The notes: generated by a model not told the origin, from the letters alone. A stretch of 64,000 bases of DNA from Stanieria sp964562685 (GCA_964562685.1 CAZLUP010000001.1:124001-188000), one strand, 5' to 3'; counted from the first letter of the stretch, positions 25,841 to 34,611 are shown. A program made the numbers and translations.

Positions 25841-26749
25841 TCAATCACTGACAGATGCAATCCATGAATCTATTAAATTATTTACTTGTTCGGGGATTTC
25901 ATCGTGAGGACAGTGACCGGCGTTGAGGTAGTATTCAGTAAGATTTGGATAGTATTGGCGGAATTTTGCCCCTCTTTCTCTAGTATTCATCCAAGGATCG
26001 CCTTCTCCCCAAAGCATTAACAAAGGGCATTGCATTTGTTGAAGTAAACGATCTACTTTTTCGCCTTGAGGACTTTTAAAGACAGAAGTAAAAACTTGTA
26101 GCGCACCAGGATCGCAAGAAGGACGATAAATATCTTCTACAAGTTGGTCAGTAACAGCACTGCGATCGAGATAAACTTGTTCTAGAGTTTGGCGAATTTT
26201 GCTTTTACGACGAACAAACTGAAACAGAAAATAACTAGCCCAAGGTTGGAGTAGAATAGAGCGAGTCATTTTACCCGTCATTTGTCGAACAGAGGTTTTT
26301 TTATTCGGGTTGGGAACGGGATTGCTATCTGAGAAAGGTCCAGCACTATTGAGTAAAATTAAACCTACTGCTGATTCAGGACGTTGGGCAGCAACACACA
26401 AACAAGCATAACCACCCAGGGAGTTACCAGCTAAAACTGCTGGTTGTTTAATCACTTCGGTTATAAAATCATGAAGTTGATCGCGCCATAAATTCCCACT
26501 GTACTGTAAACTTGGTTTTGCTGATCGCCCAAACCCTAATAAATCTATTGCCCAAACTTGCCAATTTTTTTGTAAACCTGCAATATTTTTGCGCCAATGA
26601 GCGGTTGAAGCCCCAAAACCATGTACTAACAGAATTGGTGGTTTTCCTGTTTGCTGTTCCCCTGCTTGAACATAATAGATTGAATGTCCTCGCCATTGCC
26701 AATAAGTTCCAGGAAAAGATGGTGGTTCAATAACTACGGTTTTAGTCAT
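25841..26749 (-). CDS. Alpha/beta-fold hydrolase
   Basis: 302 aa. Oxyanion motif LLVHGFGASTAHW, nucleophile elbow GNSLGGYA (Ser near 109), acid in LWGEGDPWM and His in NAGHCPHDE form a full triad. A cap domain lies between about 150 and 215. Similar cyanobacterial and chloroplast proteins act on esters such as pheophytin-type or acyl substrates, but the substrate cannot be read from sequence. It ends 69 bases upstream of the DUF2993 gene on the same strand; the two may share a transcript. Confidence 0.85.
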   Translation of the reverse strand: MTKTVVIEPPSFPGTYWQWRGHSIYYVQAGEQQTGKPPILLVHGFGASTAHWRKNIAGLQKNWQVWAIDLLGFGRSAKPSLQYSGNLWRDQLHDFITEVIKQPAVLAGNSLGGYACLCVAAQRPESAVGLILLNSAGPFSDSNPVPNPNKKTSVRQMTGKMTRSILLQPWASYFLFQFVRRKSKIRQTLEQVYLDRSAVTDQLVEDIYRPSCDPGALQVFTSVFKSPQGEKVDRLLQQMQCPLLMLWGEGDPWMNTRERGAKFRQYYPNLTEYYLNAGHCPHDEIPEQVNNLIDSWIASVSD

Positions 26750-26874
26750 TACTCGCGAAGATGTTAAATATTATTAACTTTTTTACTGTACAGTTTAACT
26801 AAACCTGAGTTATCCTGACAAAAAGTAGTCATTGATATTAGTACAGCTTAGAAAATTTTTTAGGGAGAAAAGTC

Positions 26875-27168
26875 GTGTCTGTTGGAACGTCTATTATTGA
26901 AAAATCTTCAACTTCGACAGTACGCAAACCAGCACCTCGTTATCGCGTTTTACTTCATAACGATGACTTCAATAGTATGGAGTATGTCGTTCAAACCCTG
27001 ATGCAAACCATAGCAGGAATGACTCAACCTCAAGCAGTTAATATCATGATGGAAGCTCATACTAATGGGGTTGGTTTGGTGATTACTTGTACTTTAGAAC
27101 ACGCTGAATTTTATTGTGAAACTCTTTGTAATCACGGTTTAACTAGTACAATAGAGCCAGATGAATAA
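26875..27168 (+). CDS. clpS: ClpS adaptor of Clp protease
   Basis: 97 aa, GTG start preceded by GGGAGAA. The core RYRVLLHNDDFNSMEYVVQTLMQTIAGMTQPQAVNIMMEAHTNG matches ClpS, including the N-degron pocket residues of LHNDDxN and the following Met/Leu. It delivers N-end-rule substrates to ClpAP/ClpC. Short unstructured N-terminal arm as usual. Confidence 0.94.
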   Translation: MSVGTSIIEKSSTSTVRKPAPRYRVLLHNDDFNSMEYVVQTLMQTIAGMTQPQAVNIMMEAHTNGVGLVITCTLEHAEFYCETLCNHGLTSTIEPDE

Positions 27169-27234
27169 GAGAATAATCTATTGCGATCGCTAAAATTTTT
27201 GCCTTTTGGAAATGTTACATCTTAAGTATCGCCT

Positions 27235-28041
27235 TTGAGTAAAATCAGTTCCTATCCAGCACCGCTGAGAATAGGATTTTTTTTATTAGTTTTGTTGCTA
27301 ATCTGGTTACCATTAGCAGCACCAACTTATTTATTGATTACAAATGACCCCAATTTAGTGACGATTCTCACGATGGGGTTATTATTTATTGAGTTTTTAA
27401 TTCTGTCTTGGATTTGGGGTAAATATGTTTATCAGCAACCAAATTTACTCAAACAATATGGTTTAGTTTGGACAAAAAACAATGGTTTTAATTTATTAAA
27501 AGGACTAGCGATCGGTTTTTGTTTTTGTTGGGCTTTGTTTGTTTTAGAAGCAATATTTGGTTGGGTAAAATTTAATGGTGCTTCAGAATTTATTTTAAAA
27601 ATATTTTTAGAAGGTTTACTTAGTGCTTTAGGAATTGGTTTAGCTGAAGAATTAGTTTTTCGCGGTTGGATTTTAACAGAATTAGAGCAAGACTATCCTA
27701 AAAATAAAGTTCTTTTAATCAATGCTTTTCTTTTTGCCTTAGCTCATTTTATTAAACCAATTGCAGAAATAATTAGAACTTTGATTACCTTTCCTGCTTT
27801 ATTTATTTTAGGATTAACTTTAGTTTGGGCAAAATGGAGACATCGAAACAGACTAGGAATTTGTATTGGTATTCATGGTGGTTTGGTTTGGGGTTATTAT
27901 ATTCTTAATGTCGGTAATTTATTAACCTATACTAATAAAGTTCCTACTTGGATCACAGGAATTGATGGTAATCCAATTGCAGGAATCATGGGCTTATTAT
28001 TTCTCAGTTTTTTAGCTATTTGGATGAAGAAAACCTCATAA
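27235..28041 (+). CDS. CPBP-family intramembrane protease (Abi/CAAX-like)
   Basis: 268 aa with about seven or eight membrane helices. The conserved motifs are present: AEELVFRGWILTEL (EExxxR) near residue 138, FALAHF (FxxxH) near 167, and a later HGGLVWG. These form the glutamyl intramembrane protease site of Rce1/CPBP proteins. The start is a TTG at 27235 with no good ATG nearby. It lies 66 bases after clpS and may be on its transcript. Substrate unknown. Confidence 0.85.
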   Translation: MSKISSYPAPLRIGFFLLVLLLIWLPLAAPTYLLITNDPNLVTILTMGLLFIEFLILSWIWGKYVYQQPNLLKQYGLVWTKNNGFNLLKGLAIGFCFCWALFVLEAIFGWVKFNGASEFILKIFLEGLLSALGIGLAEELVFRGWILTELEQDYPKNKVLLINAFLFALAHFIKPIAEIIRTLITFPALFILGLTLVWAKWRHRNRLGICIGIHGGLVWGYYILNVGNLLTYTNKVPTWITGIDGNPIAGIMGLLFLSFLAIWMKKTS

Positions 28042-28057
28042 AAATATGGCTAAATGA

Positions 28058-29287
28058 TTAGGGTTTTTGATCGAGAAGATACGCTTGTTCGATTGCCAAT
28101 TTTTCTCTAGCTCTTCGTGCATAGGGTTGTAAATCTTCAACTTCTATCCCGCTCAAAATACTCAAATCCTCTAACTCAATTCCTTTGATTAACATTTCTA
28201 CACACCAAGTCTGGCGGGTTTGCTCTATAGTTGGAGGCTGACCTTGAGGCGTAAGTAAACCTTCAGTCCAAACTTGCCATAAAGCTCCTAATTCTGACTC
28301 AGACAAAGGTTGTTCTTGCTGATTTACAAACATAGCTAATTGGTTATCTTTACGGCTTTTCAACCACTGAGTTAAAGGATTATTTTTAGAAAAACCATAG
28401 CGTTTCCCCATAATCCATTGATTTAGAGGAACTTGTCGTACAGGATTACCATTAATCTGTAAAAGATATTGTTGCGGTTCGCTAATTAGATGAGAGCTTT
28501 TTAAAGCTATCACTTCTTGAAGCGATAAACCTGCACTAAATAAAACATAAACCAAAGCATAATCTTGTTTTCCTACTTTTTTGGCTCGTTGAAAGATTGA
28601 ATGGACTAAATTAGCTGGTAAATCTCTCACTGTCACTACTTGATTAGAGTAAGTCGTTGTTGCAGTAGTCACAGATGTGGCTGTTGGAGACGAAATTGCA
28701 CCCTGCAAAAATAACTCCATTAAACTCTCTAAAAAATCATCTTCTCCTTCCCAAAGCGCATCTCCTTCACTGATTGAATTAATTACGAAATAACCCAACA
28801 AAAGTCCATTGAGTAAACTAGCTAATTTTTCTGGAGGAAAACGACTTTGCAATCCTTCACCTTCAATCGCTTTTGCCAAATGTTGGGCAATATAAGTATT
28901 AGCTTGAGCAACTCCCCGTCCTAATGCTAGACGATTTTCGATTGGATATTGACCAGCTTCTCCTACTAGTGAACGGACTAATTCAGGAACTCGTTCGAGA
29001 GCCTGTAAACTAACCTTGGCATAATCTTTTAAAACATGAGAAACACTTTCTTTAGAGCCAGCTTGTTCGACTAAAGCTTTGCCTAATCGAGCAAACATCG
29101 CAGAATCTTCCATCACGGCTAAAAGCAAACCATGTTTATTGCCAAAATGACGAAATAAAGTAACTTCATTAACTTGGGCGCGTTCGGCAACTGCTTTAGT
29201 TGTTGTTTCAGTAACTCCTCTTTCTGCAAACAAATCCAGTGCAGCCTCGATGAGACGGGTCTTCGTTGACTTTTTTTGGGCAGACAT
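28058..29287 (-). CDS. TetR regulator fused to degenerate tyrosine-recombinase-like domain
   Basis: 409 aa, about twice the usual TetR length. Residues 1-200 are a standard TetR protein (helix-turn-helix TTKAVAERAQVNEVTLFRHFGNKHGLL). After a linker, residues about 225-400 resemble the catalytic half of phage-type integrases: DYALVYVLFSAGLSLQEVIALKSSHL, and late EQTRQTWCVEMLIKGIELEDLSILSGIEVEDLQPYARRA. The first catalytic Arg (usual GLRxSE) is Ser, and both His positions are lost, so it cannot recombine DNA. It is divergent from the desaturase gene, and repeated ATGTAAGT sites lie between them. Likely the desaturase regulator. Confidence 0.8.
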   Translation of the reverse strand: MSAQKKSTKTRLIEAALDLFAERGVTETTTKAVAERAQVNEVTLFRHFGNKHGLLLAVMEDSAMFARLGKALVEQAGSKESVSHVLKDYAKVSLQALERVPELVRSLVGEAGQYPIENRLALGRGVAQANTYIAQHLAKAIEGEGLQSRFPPEKLASLLNGLLLGYFVINSISEGDALWEGEDDFLESLMELFLQGAISSPTATSVTTATTTYSNQVVTVRDLPANLVHSIFQRAKKVGKQDYALVYVLFSAGLSLQEVIALKSSHLISEPQQYLLQINGNPVRQVPLNQWIMGKRYGFSKNNPLTQWLKSRKDNQLAMFVNQQEQPLSESELGALWQVWTEGLLTPQGQPPTIEQTRQTWCVEMLIKGIELEDLSILSGIEVEDLQPYARRAREKLAIEQAYLLDQKP

Positions 29288-29296
29288 AAATAAAAA

Positions 29297-29315
29297 ATGT
29301 AAGTTACAATTGCAT
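29297..29315. promoter_or_regulatory. Operator-like site 1 between TetR-fusion and desaturase genes
   Basis: ATGTAAGT-N5-TTGCAT, an imperfect palindrome (ATGTAA/TTGCAT), nine bases upstream of the TetR-fusion start codon. The same arrangement is repeated exactly 47 bases away. Confidence 0.55.
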
Positions 29316-29343
29316 TGCTAGTCAAAACTTGTTAGACTGCAAA

Positions 29344-29362
29344 ATGTAAGTAGCACTTGCAT
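29344..29362. promoter_or_regulatory. Operator-like site 2 between TetR-fusion and desaturase genes
   Basis: Second ATGTAAGT-N5-TTGCAT, identical to site 1 at 14 fixed positions with only the spacer different. Conserved half-sites with free spacers are what a dimeric regulator site looks like. Confidence 0.55.
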
Positions 29363-29408
29363 ATCTCTTTCAAATTACAGATAATCCCTCAAACAAAAGA
29401 TTAGTGTA

Positions 29409-29479
29409 GCGGAATGAGGTAGAGACAAGCTTTACAGATGTAAGGTATTCCGCCATCGTCCGATAAAAGTTGCTTACAT
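29409..29479 (+). promoter_or_regulatory. Hairpin and third half-site in desaturase leader
   Basis: GCGGAAT (29409-29415) pairs with ATTCCGC (29447-29453) around an inner CTTTACA/TGTAAGG helix, giving a stable hairpin 64-108 bases before the desaturase start. Next to it, TTGCTTACAT (29470-29479) is the reverse complement of ATGTAAGCAA, a further copy of the operator half-site. It may be a leader structure or operator. Confidence 0.4.
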
Positions 29480-29516
29480 TCGCTAATCTAAAGTATTTTA
29501 AGGACAAAATTAGATA

Positions 29517-30341
29517 ATGACACAAACAGCAATCAATCCTGAGAGGAAGTCTCAGCTTATTCTCTCATGGAAAAGTGTGGCTTTATTTGCTACAATTCAC
29601 GCTTTAGCATTGCTAGCCCCTTGGTTCTTTTCTTGGTCAGCTTTGGGTGTGATGATTTTCCTTCATTGGCTATTTGGTAGCATTGGCATTTGTTTAGGAT
29701 ATCATCGTCTGTTGACTCATCGAAGTTTTCAAGTACCACAATGGCTCGAATATATTTTAGCAACTATTGGTTCATTAGCACTTCAAGGAGGTCCCATTTT
29801 TTGGGTAGCTGGTCATCGGATACATCATGCTTATACTGAAGATGAAGAGAAAGACCCTTATTCTGCCAAAAAGGGATTCTGGTGGAGTCATATGTTGTGG
29901 CTATTGTATCCAAGAGAAGAGTTTTTTAATTATGAATCTTATCGAAAGTTTGCTCCAGATTTAGACCGAGATCCCTATTATCGTTGGTTGAATAAAAATT
30001 TTATTTTACTACAGGTTCTTTTAGGATTAATTTTGTTCGGTTTAGGCGGTTGGTCTTTTGTAGTTTATGGTATCTTCTTAAGAGCAGTATTACTGTGGCA
30101 TAGTACCTGGTTAATTAACTCTGCTAGTCATCGTGATGGATATCAAAATTTCCCAGTTCAAGATAATTCTCGTAATCTTTGGTGGGCAGCTATTTTAACT
30201 TATGGAGAGGGTTGGCATAATAATCATCACGCTCATCCTCGTGTGGCAAAGGCAGGACAGCGTTGGTGGGAAATTGATGTAACTTGGTGGGCAATTAAAG
30301 CACTTCAGATGCTAGGTTTAGCCAAAAAGATTGTGGTATAG
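29517..30341 (+). CDS. desC: Acyl-lipid delta-9 type fatty acid desaturase
   Basis: 274 aa di-iron membrane enzyme that introduces the first double bond into acyl chains of membrane lipids. Three His boxes are intact: HRLLTHRSF (about residue 62), HRIHHAY (about 101) and HNNHHAHP (about 238). Two pairs of membrane helices separate them. Divergent from the TetR-fusion gene, which probably regulates it. Terminated by a large hairpin after the stop. The delta-9 position is inferred from overall similarity to DesC. Confidence 0.9.
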   Translation: MTQTAINPERKSQLILSWKSVALFATIHALALLAPWFFSWSALGVMIFLHWLFGSIGICLGYHRLLTHRSFQVPQWLEYILATIGSLALQGGPIFWVAGHRIHHAYTEDEEKDPYSAKKGFWWSHMLWLLYPREEFFNYESYRKFAPDLDRDPYYRWLNKNFILLQVLLGLILFGLGGWSFVVYGIFLRAVLLWHSTWLINSASHRDGYQNFPVQDNSRNLWWAAILTYGEGWHNNHHAHPRVAKAGQRWWEIDVTWWAIKALQMLGLAKKIVV

Positions 30342-30370
30342 AAGTTCTCAAACTTAATAAGAGACAAAAA

Positions 30371-30423
30371 ACACCTTGATTTTTATTAATAATTAATTAA
30401 TAGTTAATAATTGATTAAGGTGT
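30371..30423. terminator. Hairpin between desC and the Uma2 gene
   Basis: ACACCTT (30371-30377) / AAGGTGT (30417-30423) with a long AT-rich, partly self-complementary interior, between convergent genes. T-rich on both sides, so it may act in both directions. Confidence 0.5.
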
Positions 30424-30510
30424 ATCTTAATATGCAGATTTTATTTTAAAGAATGAATCATAAGGGATGAATTTAAAATGTATTAAAAATAAAATATTGT
30501 GTTATTTGTA

Positions 30511-31056
30511 TTAAACTATTAGTAAGCGATCGCATTCTATTTGAATATGAGGAAAAGCTTGAGGATTTATTATTCCTGTAGTTAATTTCCGTTTATTTTG
30601 ATAATTGTTATTTTGAGGATTAGTAAATATCCATAATTTTTTATTAGGTAGATCGATTACCCAATATTCAGGAATACCATTACGCGCATAGGTAATAGAT
30701 TTTTCTTCCAAATCTTTAGTAAGTGTCTTATCCGCAATTTCTACTAGCCAATAAATATCTTCTGCATAGGGATGATGTCGAGCATAAATAATCTCTGGTA
30801 AACGAGCGATGGTAATATCTGGTTCTGGTTCGGAATTATCTAAAGTAATAGGATGAGCTTCAAATACTTCTGCTAAGCCATTCAAAAGCGAACGCAAATA
30901 TTTTACTACTGTATGATTGGTAAACCGATGAGGTACTCCCTCTGGACTCATCTCGATTATTTCTCCTTCTAACAATTCTACAGGTTTACCTTCTAATAAT
31001 CCTATTTCAATCATTTGATGATAATCATTGACTGACCATTTATAAAGAGTTTTCAT
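30511..31056 (-). CDS. Uma2-family (DUF820) putative endonuclease
   Basis: 181 aa. PD-(D/E)xK fold of the Uma2 family, very numerous in cyanobacteria: VELLEGEIIEMSPEGVPHRF, then PEPDITIARLP, WLVEIADKTLTKDLEEKSITYARNGIPEYWVIDLPNK. The acids of PD and the E-x-K-like EIADKT match the family site. Biological role is unsettled; transposon-linked nuclease activity has been suggested. Monocistronic. Confidence 0.85.
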   Translation of the reverse strand: MKTLYKWSVNDYHQMIEIGLLEGKPVELLEGEIIEMSPEGVPHRFTNHTVVKYLRSLLNGLAEVFEAHPITLDNSEPEPDITIARLPEIIYARHHPYAEDIYWLVEIADKTLTKDLEEKSITYARNGIPEYWVIDLPNKKLWIFTNPQNNNYQNKRKLTTGIINPQAFPHIQIECDRLLIV

Positions 31057-31368
31057 GGTTATCCAATTTTGATAACAATATTGTAATTTTATTAATTGTA
31101 TGCGATCGTCTATTTAAAAAACGCGATCTTTAGTCAAAAAGTAAGTAATAGCAAGTTATATATCATAATGTCATTCTGACATCAGGAAGAATCTAAACAG
31201 ATACTACTTTCGCTATATATACACTGATCGCGTTAAATTGAATTAATCAATAAAATTAATTATTTAGGTCTTGAATAATCTAGAAAAAAACGATCGCTTT
31301 TTCTTAAAGTAATACAAATAATTTTTTTTAAGTTTATCATTCTTTTACAGAAGTAATAACCCACTCTT
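31057..31368. other. AT-rich gap with a dispersed-repeat fragment
   Basis: No gene seen. At about 31169-31198 GTCATTCTGA...GAAGAATCTAAA occurs, a motif also found inside the MITE at 50252-50344. One HIP1-like CGATCGC site is present. Confidence 0.4.
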
Positions 31369-31707
31369 TCATGACACTAAAGGAGATAAACGTGCTAATA
31401 CTTCTTCAATAACTTCTGATGGTGCTTTTTCAATAAACTTTGCTTGGCGAATTTGCCAATCTAATACCCGCACTTGGTCGGCTAAAATAACACCATAAGT
31501 ATTTAATCCTTGGGGTAAAACAACTTCAAACCGCCAACCTTTTACCTGGCTGGTAATCGGACAGGCTAGGATAAAATGAGAGATACGATTATATGCAACA
31601 GGGGAAATTACTAATGCTGTTCTTATTCCTGCTTGTTCTCTACCTTGTTGGGGACTAAATGAAAGTTTGATAATGTCTCCTCTATCTGGTATGTAAGACT
31701 TTACTAT
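31369..31707 (-). CDS. MazF/PemK-type toxin with no standard start codon
   Basis: The frame reads KSYIPDRGDIIKLSFSPQQG, REQAGIRTALVISPVAYNR, ACPITSQVKGW, GVILADQVRVLDW and ends ...EVLARLSPLVS, a full-length MazF mRNA interferase of about 110 aa. No ATG, GTG or TTG occurs between an upstream in-frame stop and the first conserved residues. The codons there are ATA and GTA, where GTG would be expected. It overlaps the end of mazE, as normal in this operon. Either a rare ATA start is used by coupling to mazE, or a start-codon mutation has silenced the toxin. Confidence 0.75.
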   Translation of the reverse strand: MVKSYIPDRGDIIKLSFSPQQGREQAGIRTALVISPVAYNRISHFILACPITSQVKGWRFEVVLPQGLNTYGVILADQVRVLDWQIRQAKFIEKAPSEVIEEVLARLSPLVS

Positions 31708-31943
31708 TGTTCTCTTCCCATCGCTTCACCCCAATCTATTTCCGAATGTAAATTCTTTTCTTCCATTCCTTCGAGTAATTCTTCTAAAGTATATTTCTTG
31801 CGCTTGAGAGGAGTAACAATTAGTTTGTCTTCTGCTGTTGATATTTCTATTTCATCTCCTTCTTGGAGTTTTACTTGTTCGGCTAAGTGTTTTGGGATAC
31901 GGATACCCAAGCTATTACCCCATTTAGCTATTTTAATGGGCAT
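31704..31943 (-). CDS. mazE: MazE/AbrB-type antitoxin
   Basis: 79 aa. SpoVT/AbrB-type swapped-hairpin DNA-binding start, KIAKWGNSLGIRIPKHLAEQVKLQEGDEIEIS, followed by an acidic, flexible tail (EELLEGMEEKNLHSEIDWGEAMG) that would wrap and block MazF. It precedes the mazF frame and overlaps it by a few bases. It normally represses its own operon. Confidence 0.9.
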   Translation of the reverse strand: MPIKIAKWGNSLGIRIPKHLAEQVKLQEGDEIEISTAEDKLIVTPLKRKKYTLEELLEGMEEKNLHSEIDWGEAMGREQ

Positions 31944-31990
31944 ACTTTATATATACTATGTTTATTTTAAGTATATACTAAAAATTGCGT

Positions 31991-32036
31991 GCGATCTCGC
32001 CTTCGGCAAGGCGCGAAGCGAGAGGTTCGCTCACTT
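31991..32036. repeat. GC-rich palindromic repeat
   Basis: CGCCTT-CGGC-AAGGCG (31998-32013) is followed by GCGAAGCGAGAGGTTCGCTC, two small hairpins that stand out in AT-rich DNA upstream of mazE. Similar 'gcgaagcg' motifs occur at 44127-44155. It ends close to a HIP1 site (32042-32049). Confidence 0.5.
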
Positions 32037-32137
32037 AGTTCGCGATCGCAATATAAATAATTTATTTTATATGTTTCTAGGATTACATTTTCCTAATTCA
32101 TCTAGATGAAGCAGTTCCTAAACAATATTTGAGTAAT

Positions 32138-33535
32138 TTAAACAATCATCTTTTCTAAAGCAACCTGTAAATCTTGGGTTAATTGAGCAACAGCTTGTTT
32201 AGCCCCTTGCCGATTTTGTTGATAGGCGATCGCTCTTTGATTGACAGAAATTGGTTCTCCGATGGTGATTCTTGACTTACGCCAGCCTAGGCGGGGACGA
32301 CAAGGATTTTTAGTACCTTTGATTCTGGCGATCGCATCAAAAAGAATCAGACTGGTTTCAGCAAATCTTTCGAAACAGGGTTTTTCTTGAATATAAGTAC
32401 CTGTCACTGCCACAAAACTTTCTACCAAACGCATATGCAACATTCGTAAACTGGCTTCTGCTGCGATCCAGTCAGCTAAACCTCGTTTGAGAGGAGATAA
32501 ATTTTTTAAATCACTTAGTTCTTGGCGATAAATATAATTCCAACCAGCTTCTTCTAAACGACGACAGCGTTCAATAATATTTCCTTTTTGTTTTAAACCA
32601 AAATATTCTTCTCCTACTTGTAAAGATATATTTAGTAAATTTTGAAGTCTGACAGTAAGATTTTCTTCTCGACTAAGGGAATCTTGAGGTAAATCTGGGA
32701 AATTGCGATGATAAAAGTGACGATAAAAATGTTCCATCTCTGCCAGGATATATTCACCCAATCTGAGTAAACGTTGGTAATAAAGTTGTTCTGGTTTGTC
32801 TGTAGGTGCAATTTCTCTTGATTCTCTGGCTAAATCACAATCAGCTTCTAATTTACTTAACAACCAATCTAGCTTCGACCACTGAGGATTAATGTAATGA
32901 TATTGAATGTTAATCGGGGCAACTACAACTTCTTCGACACGGTTAGCTTTCGCCAAATCTTCTACACACCAAAAAGCTAATTGAGCAACACCAGGTTCGA
33001 GGGGACTGACAACCTCACTATGACCATTGGTAGCACCTTCGGGAGCAACTGTTAAAGGAAACTTACCATTAACTAATAATTCTCTTGCTTTTTTAATCGC
33101 TTGCCAATCGAGAGTTTTACCCCGATGCACTGGAATACCACCGATTTGGGCAAACAACCAACCCAACCAATTACCAGCCCAAATTGTCATACCTCTGTCA
33201 TACATAAAATGACTGTGAATGGGAGATTGCAGAGGAATACCTTGTTGACGAGCAAGTTTGGGTATTGTACGGGAAAATAAATACAAACCACTAAGCGGAT
33301 CGTCCACTTCGCAATGACGAAAGGCTAAGATCAGGCGAATTTTACCAATCTGAAATTGATGGTAAAGATGAACTAAAGTTTCTCCGTTAACTGTTTCAAT
33401 GGGGCTAATTCCTGCTGGTAACCAAGGTTGTACGCGAAATCTTTGCAAAATCGGTAATGACCAATGAACCATCCTTAGAATAAAAGGATTAAAAGTGGGA
33501 GGAATAAAATCTAATTTTGGTTGGGCGCGATCCAT
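32138..33535 (-). CDS. PlsC-type 1-acyl-glycerol-3-phosphate acyltransferase, long form
   Basis: 465 aa. Acyltransferase block I is FRHCEVDDP (H-x4-D, about residue 73), block II/III are GGIPVHRGKTLDW and LTVAPEGATNGHSE. The first 250 residues hold the PlsC domain; the C-terminal about 200 residues (helical, with a late RPRLGWRKSRITIGEPI) extend it, a form common in cyanobacteria. It makes phosphatidic acid or acylates a related lipid. No obvious operon partner. Confidence 0.85.
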   Translation of the reverse strand: MDRAQPKLDFIPPTFNPFILRMVHWSLPILQRFRVQPWLPAGISPIETVNGETLVHLYHQFQIGKIRLILAFRHCEVDDPLSGLYLFSRTIPKLARQQGIPLQSPIHSHFMYDRGMTIWAGNWLGWLFAQIGGIPVHRGKTLDWQAIKKARELLVNGKFPLTVAPEGATNGHSEVVSPLEPGVAQLAFWCVEDLAKANRVEEVVVAPINIQYHYINPQWSKLDWLLSKLEADCDLARESREIAPTDKPEQLYYQRLLRLGEYILAEMEHFYRHFYHRNFPDLPQDSLSREENLTVRLQNLLNISLQVGEEYFGLKQKGNIIERCRRLEEAGWNYIYRQELSDLKNLSPLKRGLADWIAAEASLRMLHMRLVESFVAVTGTYIQEKPCFERFAETSLILFDAIARIKGTKNPCRPRLGWRKSRITIGEPISVNQRAIAYQQNRQGAKQAVAQLTQDLQVALEKMIV

Positions 33536-33612
33536 CTTTTAGTTATCAGTTTAAATTAACTATTTCTTATTCCTAGTATCGAAGACAATAAATATTTTTC
33601 AAATGAAATAGA

Positions 33613-33879
33613 CTAAGAGCGATCGCGTTTAAGATCGTAAATGACTTTTTCTGCTAACCAAGTGAGAGAACGGTCTGGATGAGAACTCGAATATCCAGAT
33701 AAGAGACGGTTAGCTGTTTGTCGATTATGTACTAATCTTAATAGTTCTTGGCGTAACTTGGGACTAAGGCGGTTTAGTAAAGAAATATTATTGTTATTTA
33801 TTGTAGATACAGAGTTGACTAAAGAAGGCTTGTAAGCATTAATTAAATGCCAGCCAATCACACCTGTTCCGATTGCCAA
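33613..33879 (-). CDS. Small hypothetical protein with N-terminal hydrophobic segment
   Basis: About 88 aa from a TTG start; the frame is open a little further upstream (KNLVGITG) but without an ATG. A short hydrophobic start is followed by a helical region LSPKLRQELLRLVHNRQTANRLLSGYSSSHPDRSLTWLAEKVIYDLKRDR. This looks like a cyanobacterial conserved hypothetical protein; no function known to me. It lies 77 bases upstream of the acyltransferase on the same strand. Confidence 0.6.
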   Translation of the reverse strand: MAIGTGVIGWHLINAYKPSLVNSVSTINNNNISLLNRLSPKLRQELLRLVHNRQTANRLLSGYSSSHPDRSLTWLAEKVIYDLKRDRS

Positions 33880-33972
33880 ACCAGTTATACCAACAAGATT
33901 TTTAAAATTGTCTGATATAAATAGATCTGTAGAGAAATTTAATTAATAATGCGATCGCATTAGAAAAAGATT

Positions 33973-34611
33973 ATGCTTTTAGAAGTTAATAGAATTATAG
34001 TCCCGCCAGGACAAACAGTAGTTTTAGATCATGTTAGCTGGTCAGAATTTGAGGCTATTTTGGAAGATTTGGGAGAAAGTCGCAGTTCTAGAATAGCTTA
34101 TGACCAAGGAAGGCTAGAAATTATGACTCCTTTGCCAGAACATGAAGTTAATAAAGTTTATCTCAGTAATTTTGTAGAAATTTTGCTAGAAGAACTAGAG
34201 ATTGAATTTTGTCCTTTGGGTTCTACTACTTTTAAAAATCAGTTAATGTTCAAGGGCATTGAACCTGATAGTTGTTTTTATATCCAAAATGAAGCTTTAG
34301 TTAGAGGGAAAAATAGATTAGATTTAACAGTCGATCCACCACCAGATTTAGCTTTAGAAATAGACATTACTAATCGTTCTCATCCAGAAATTTATCAGTC
34401 TTTAGGTGTCCCGGAACTATGGCGATACGAATCAGGTAAACTACAAATTTTATTATTAGTAAATGGCAAATATGTTAAGTCTGACAAGAGTGCTAATTTT
34501 CCCAATTTTCCTTTAATTGAAGTAATTCCCCAGTATTTATCTCAGTGTCGAACCGAGGGAAGAAATAAAGGAATGAAAGCTTTTCGTAGTTGGGTGAGAA
34601 AACAATTGTAG
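33973..34611 (+). CDS. Uma2-family (DUF820) putative endonuclease
   Basis: 212 aa. Uma2 marks: RIAYDQGRLEIMTPLPEHE, FKGIEPDSCFYIQNE, PPPDLALEIDITNRSHPEIYQSLGVPELWRYESGKL. The Asp and Glu of PD...E-x-D are in place. It differs from the Uma2 protein at 30511-31056 and belongs to the longer subgroup. Function of the family is not established. Confidence 0.83.
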   Translation: MLLEVNRIIVPPGQTVVLDHVSWSEFEAILEDLGESRSSRIAYDQGRLEIMTPLPEHEVNKVYLSNFVEILLEELEIEFCPLGSTTFKNQLMFKGIEPDSCFYIQNEALVRGKNRLDLTVDPPPDLALEIDITNRSHPEIYQSLGVPELWRYESGKLQILLLVNGKYVKSDKSANFPNFPLIEVIPQYLSQCRTEGRNKGMKAFRSWVRKQL

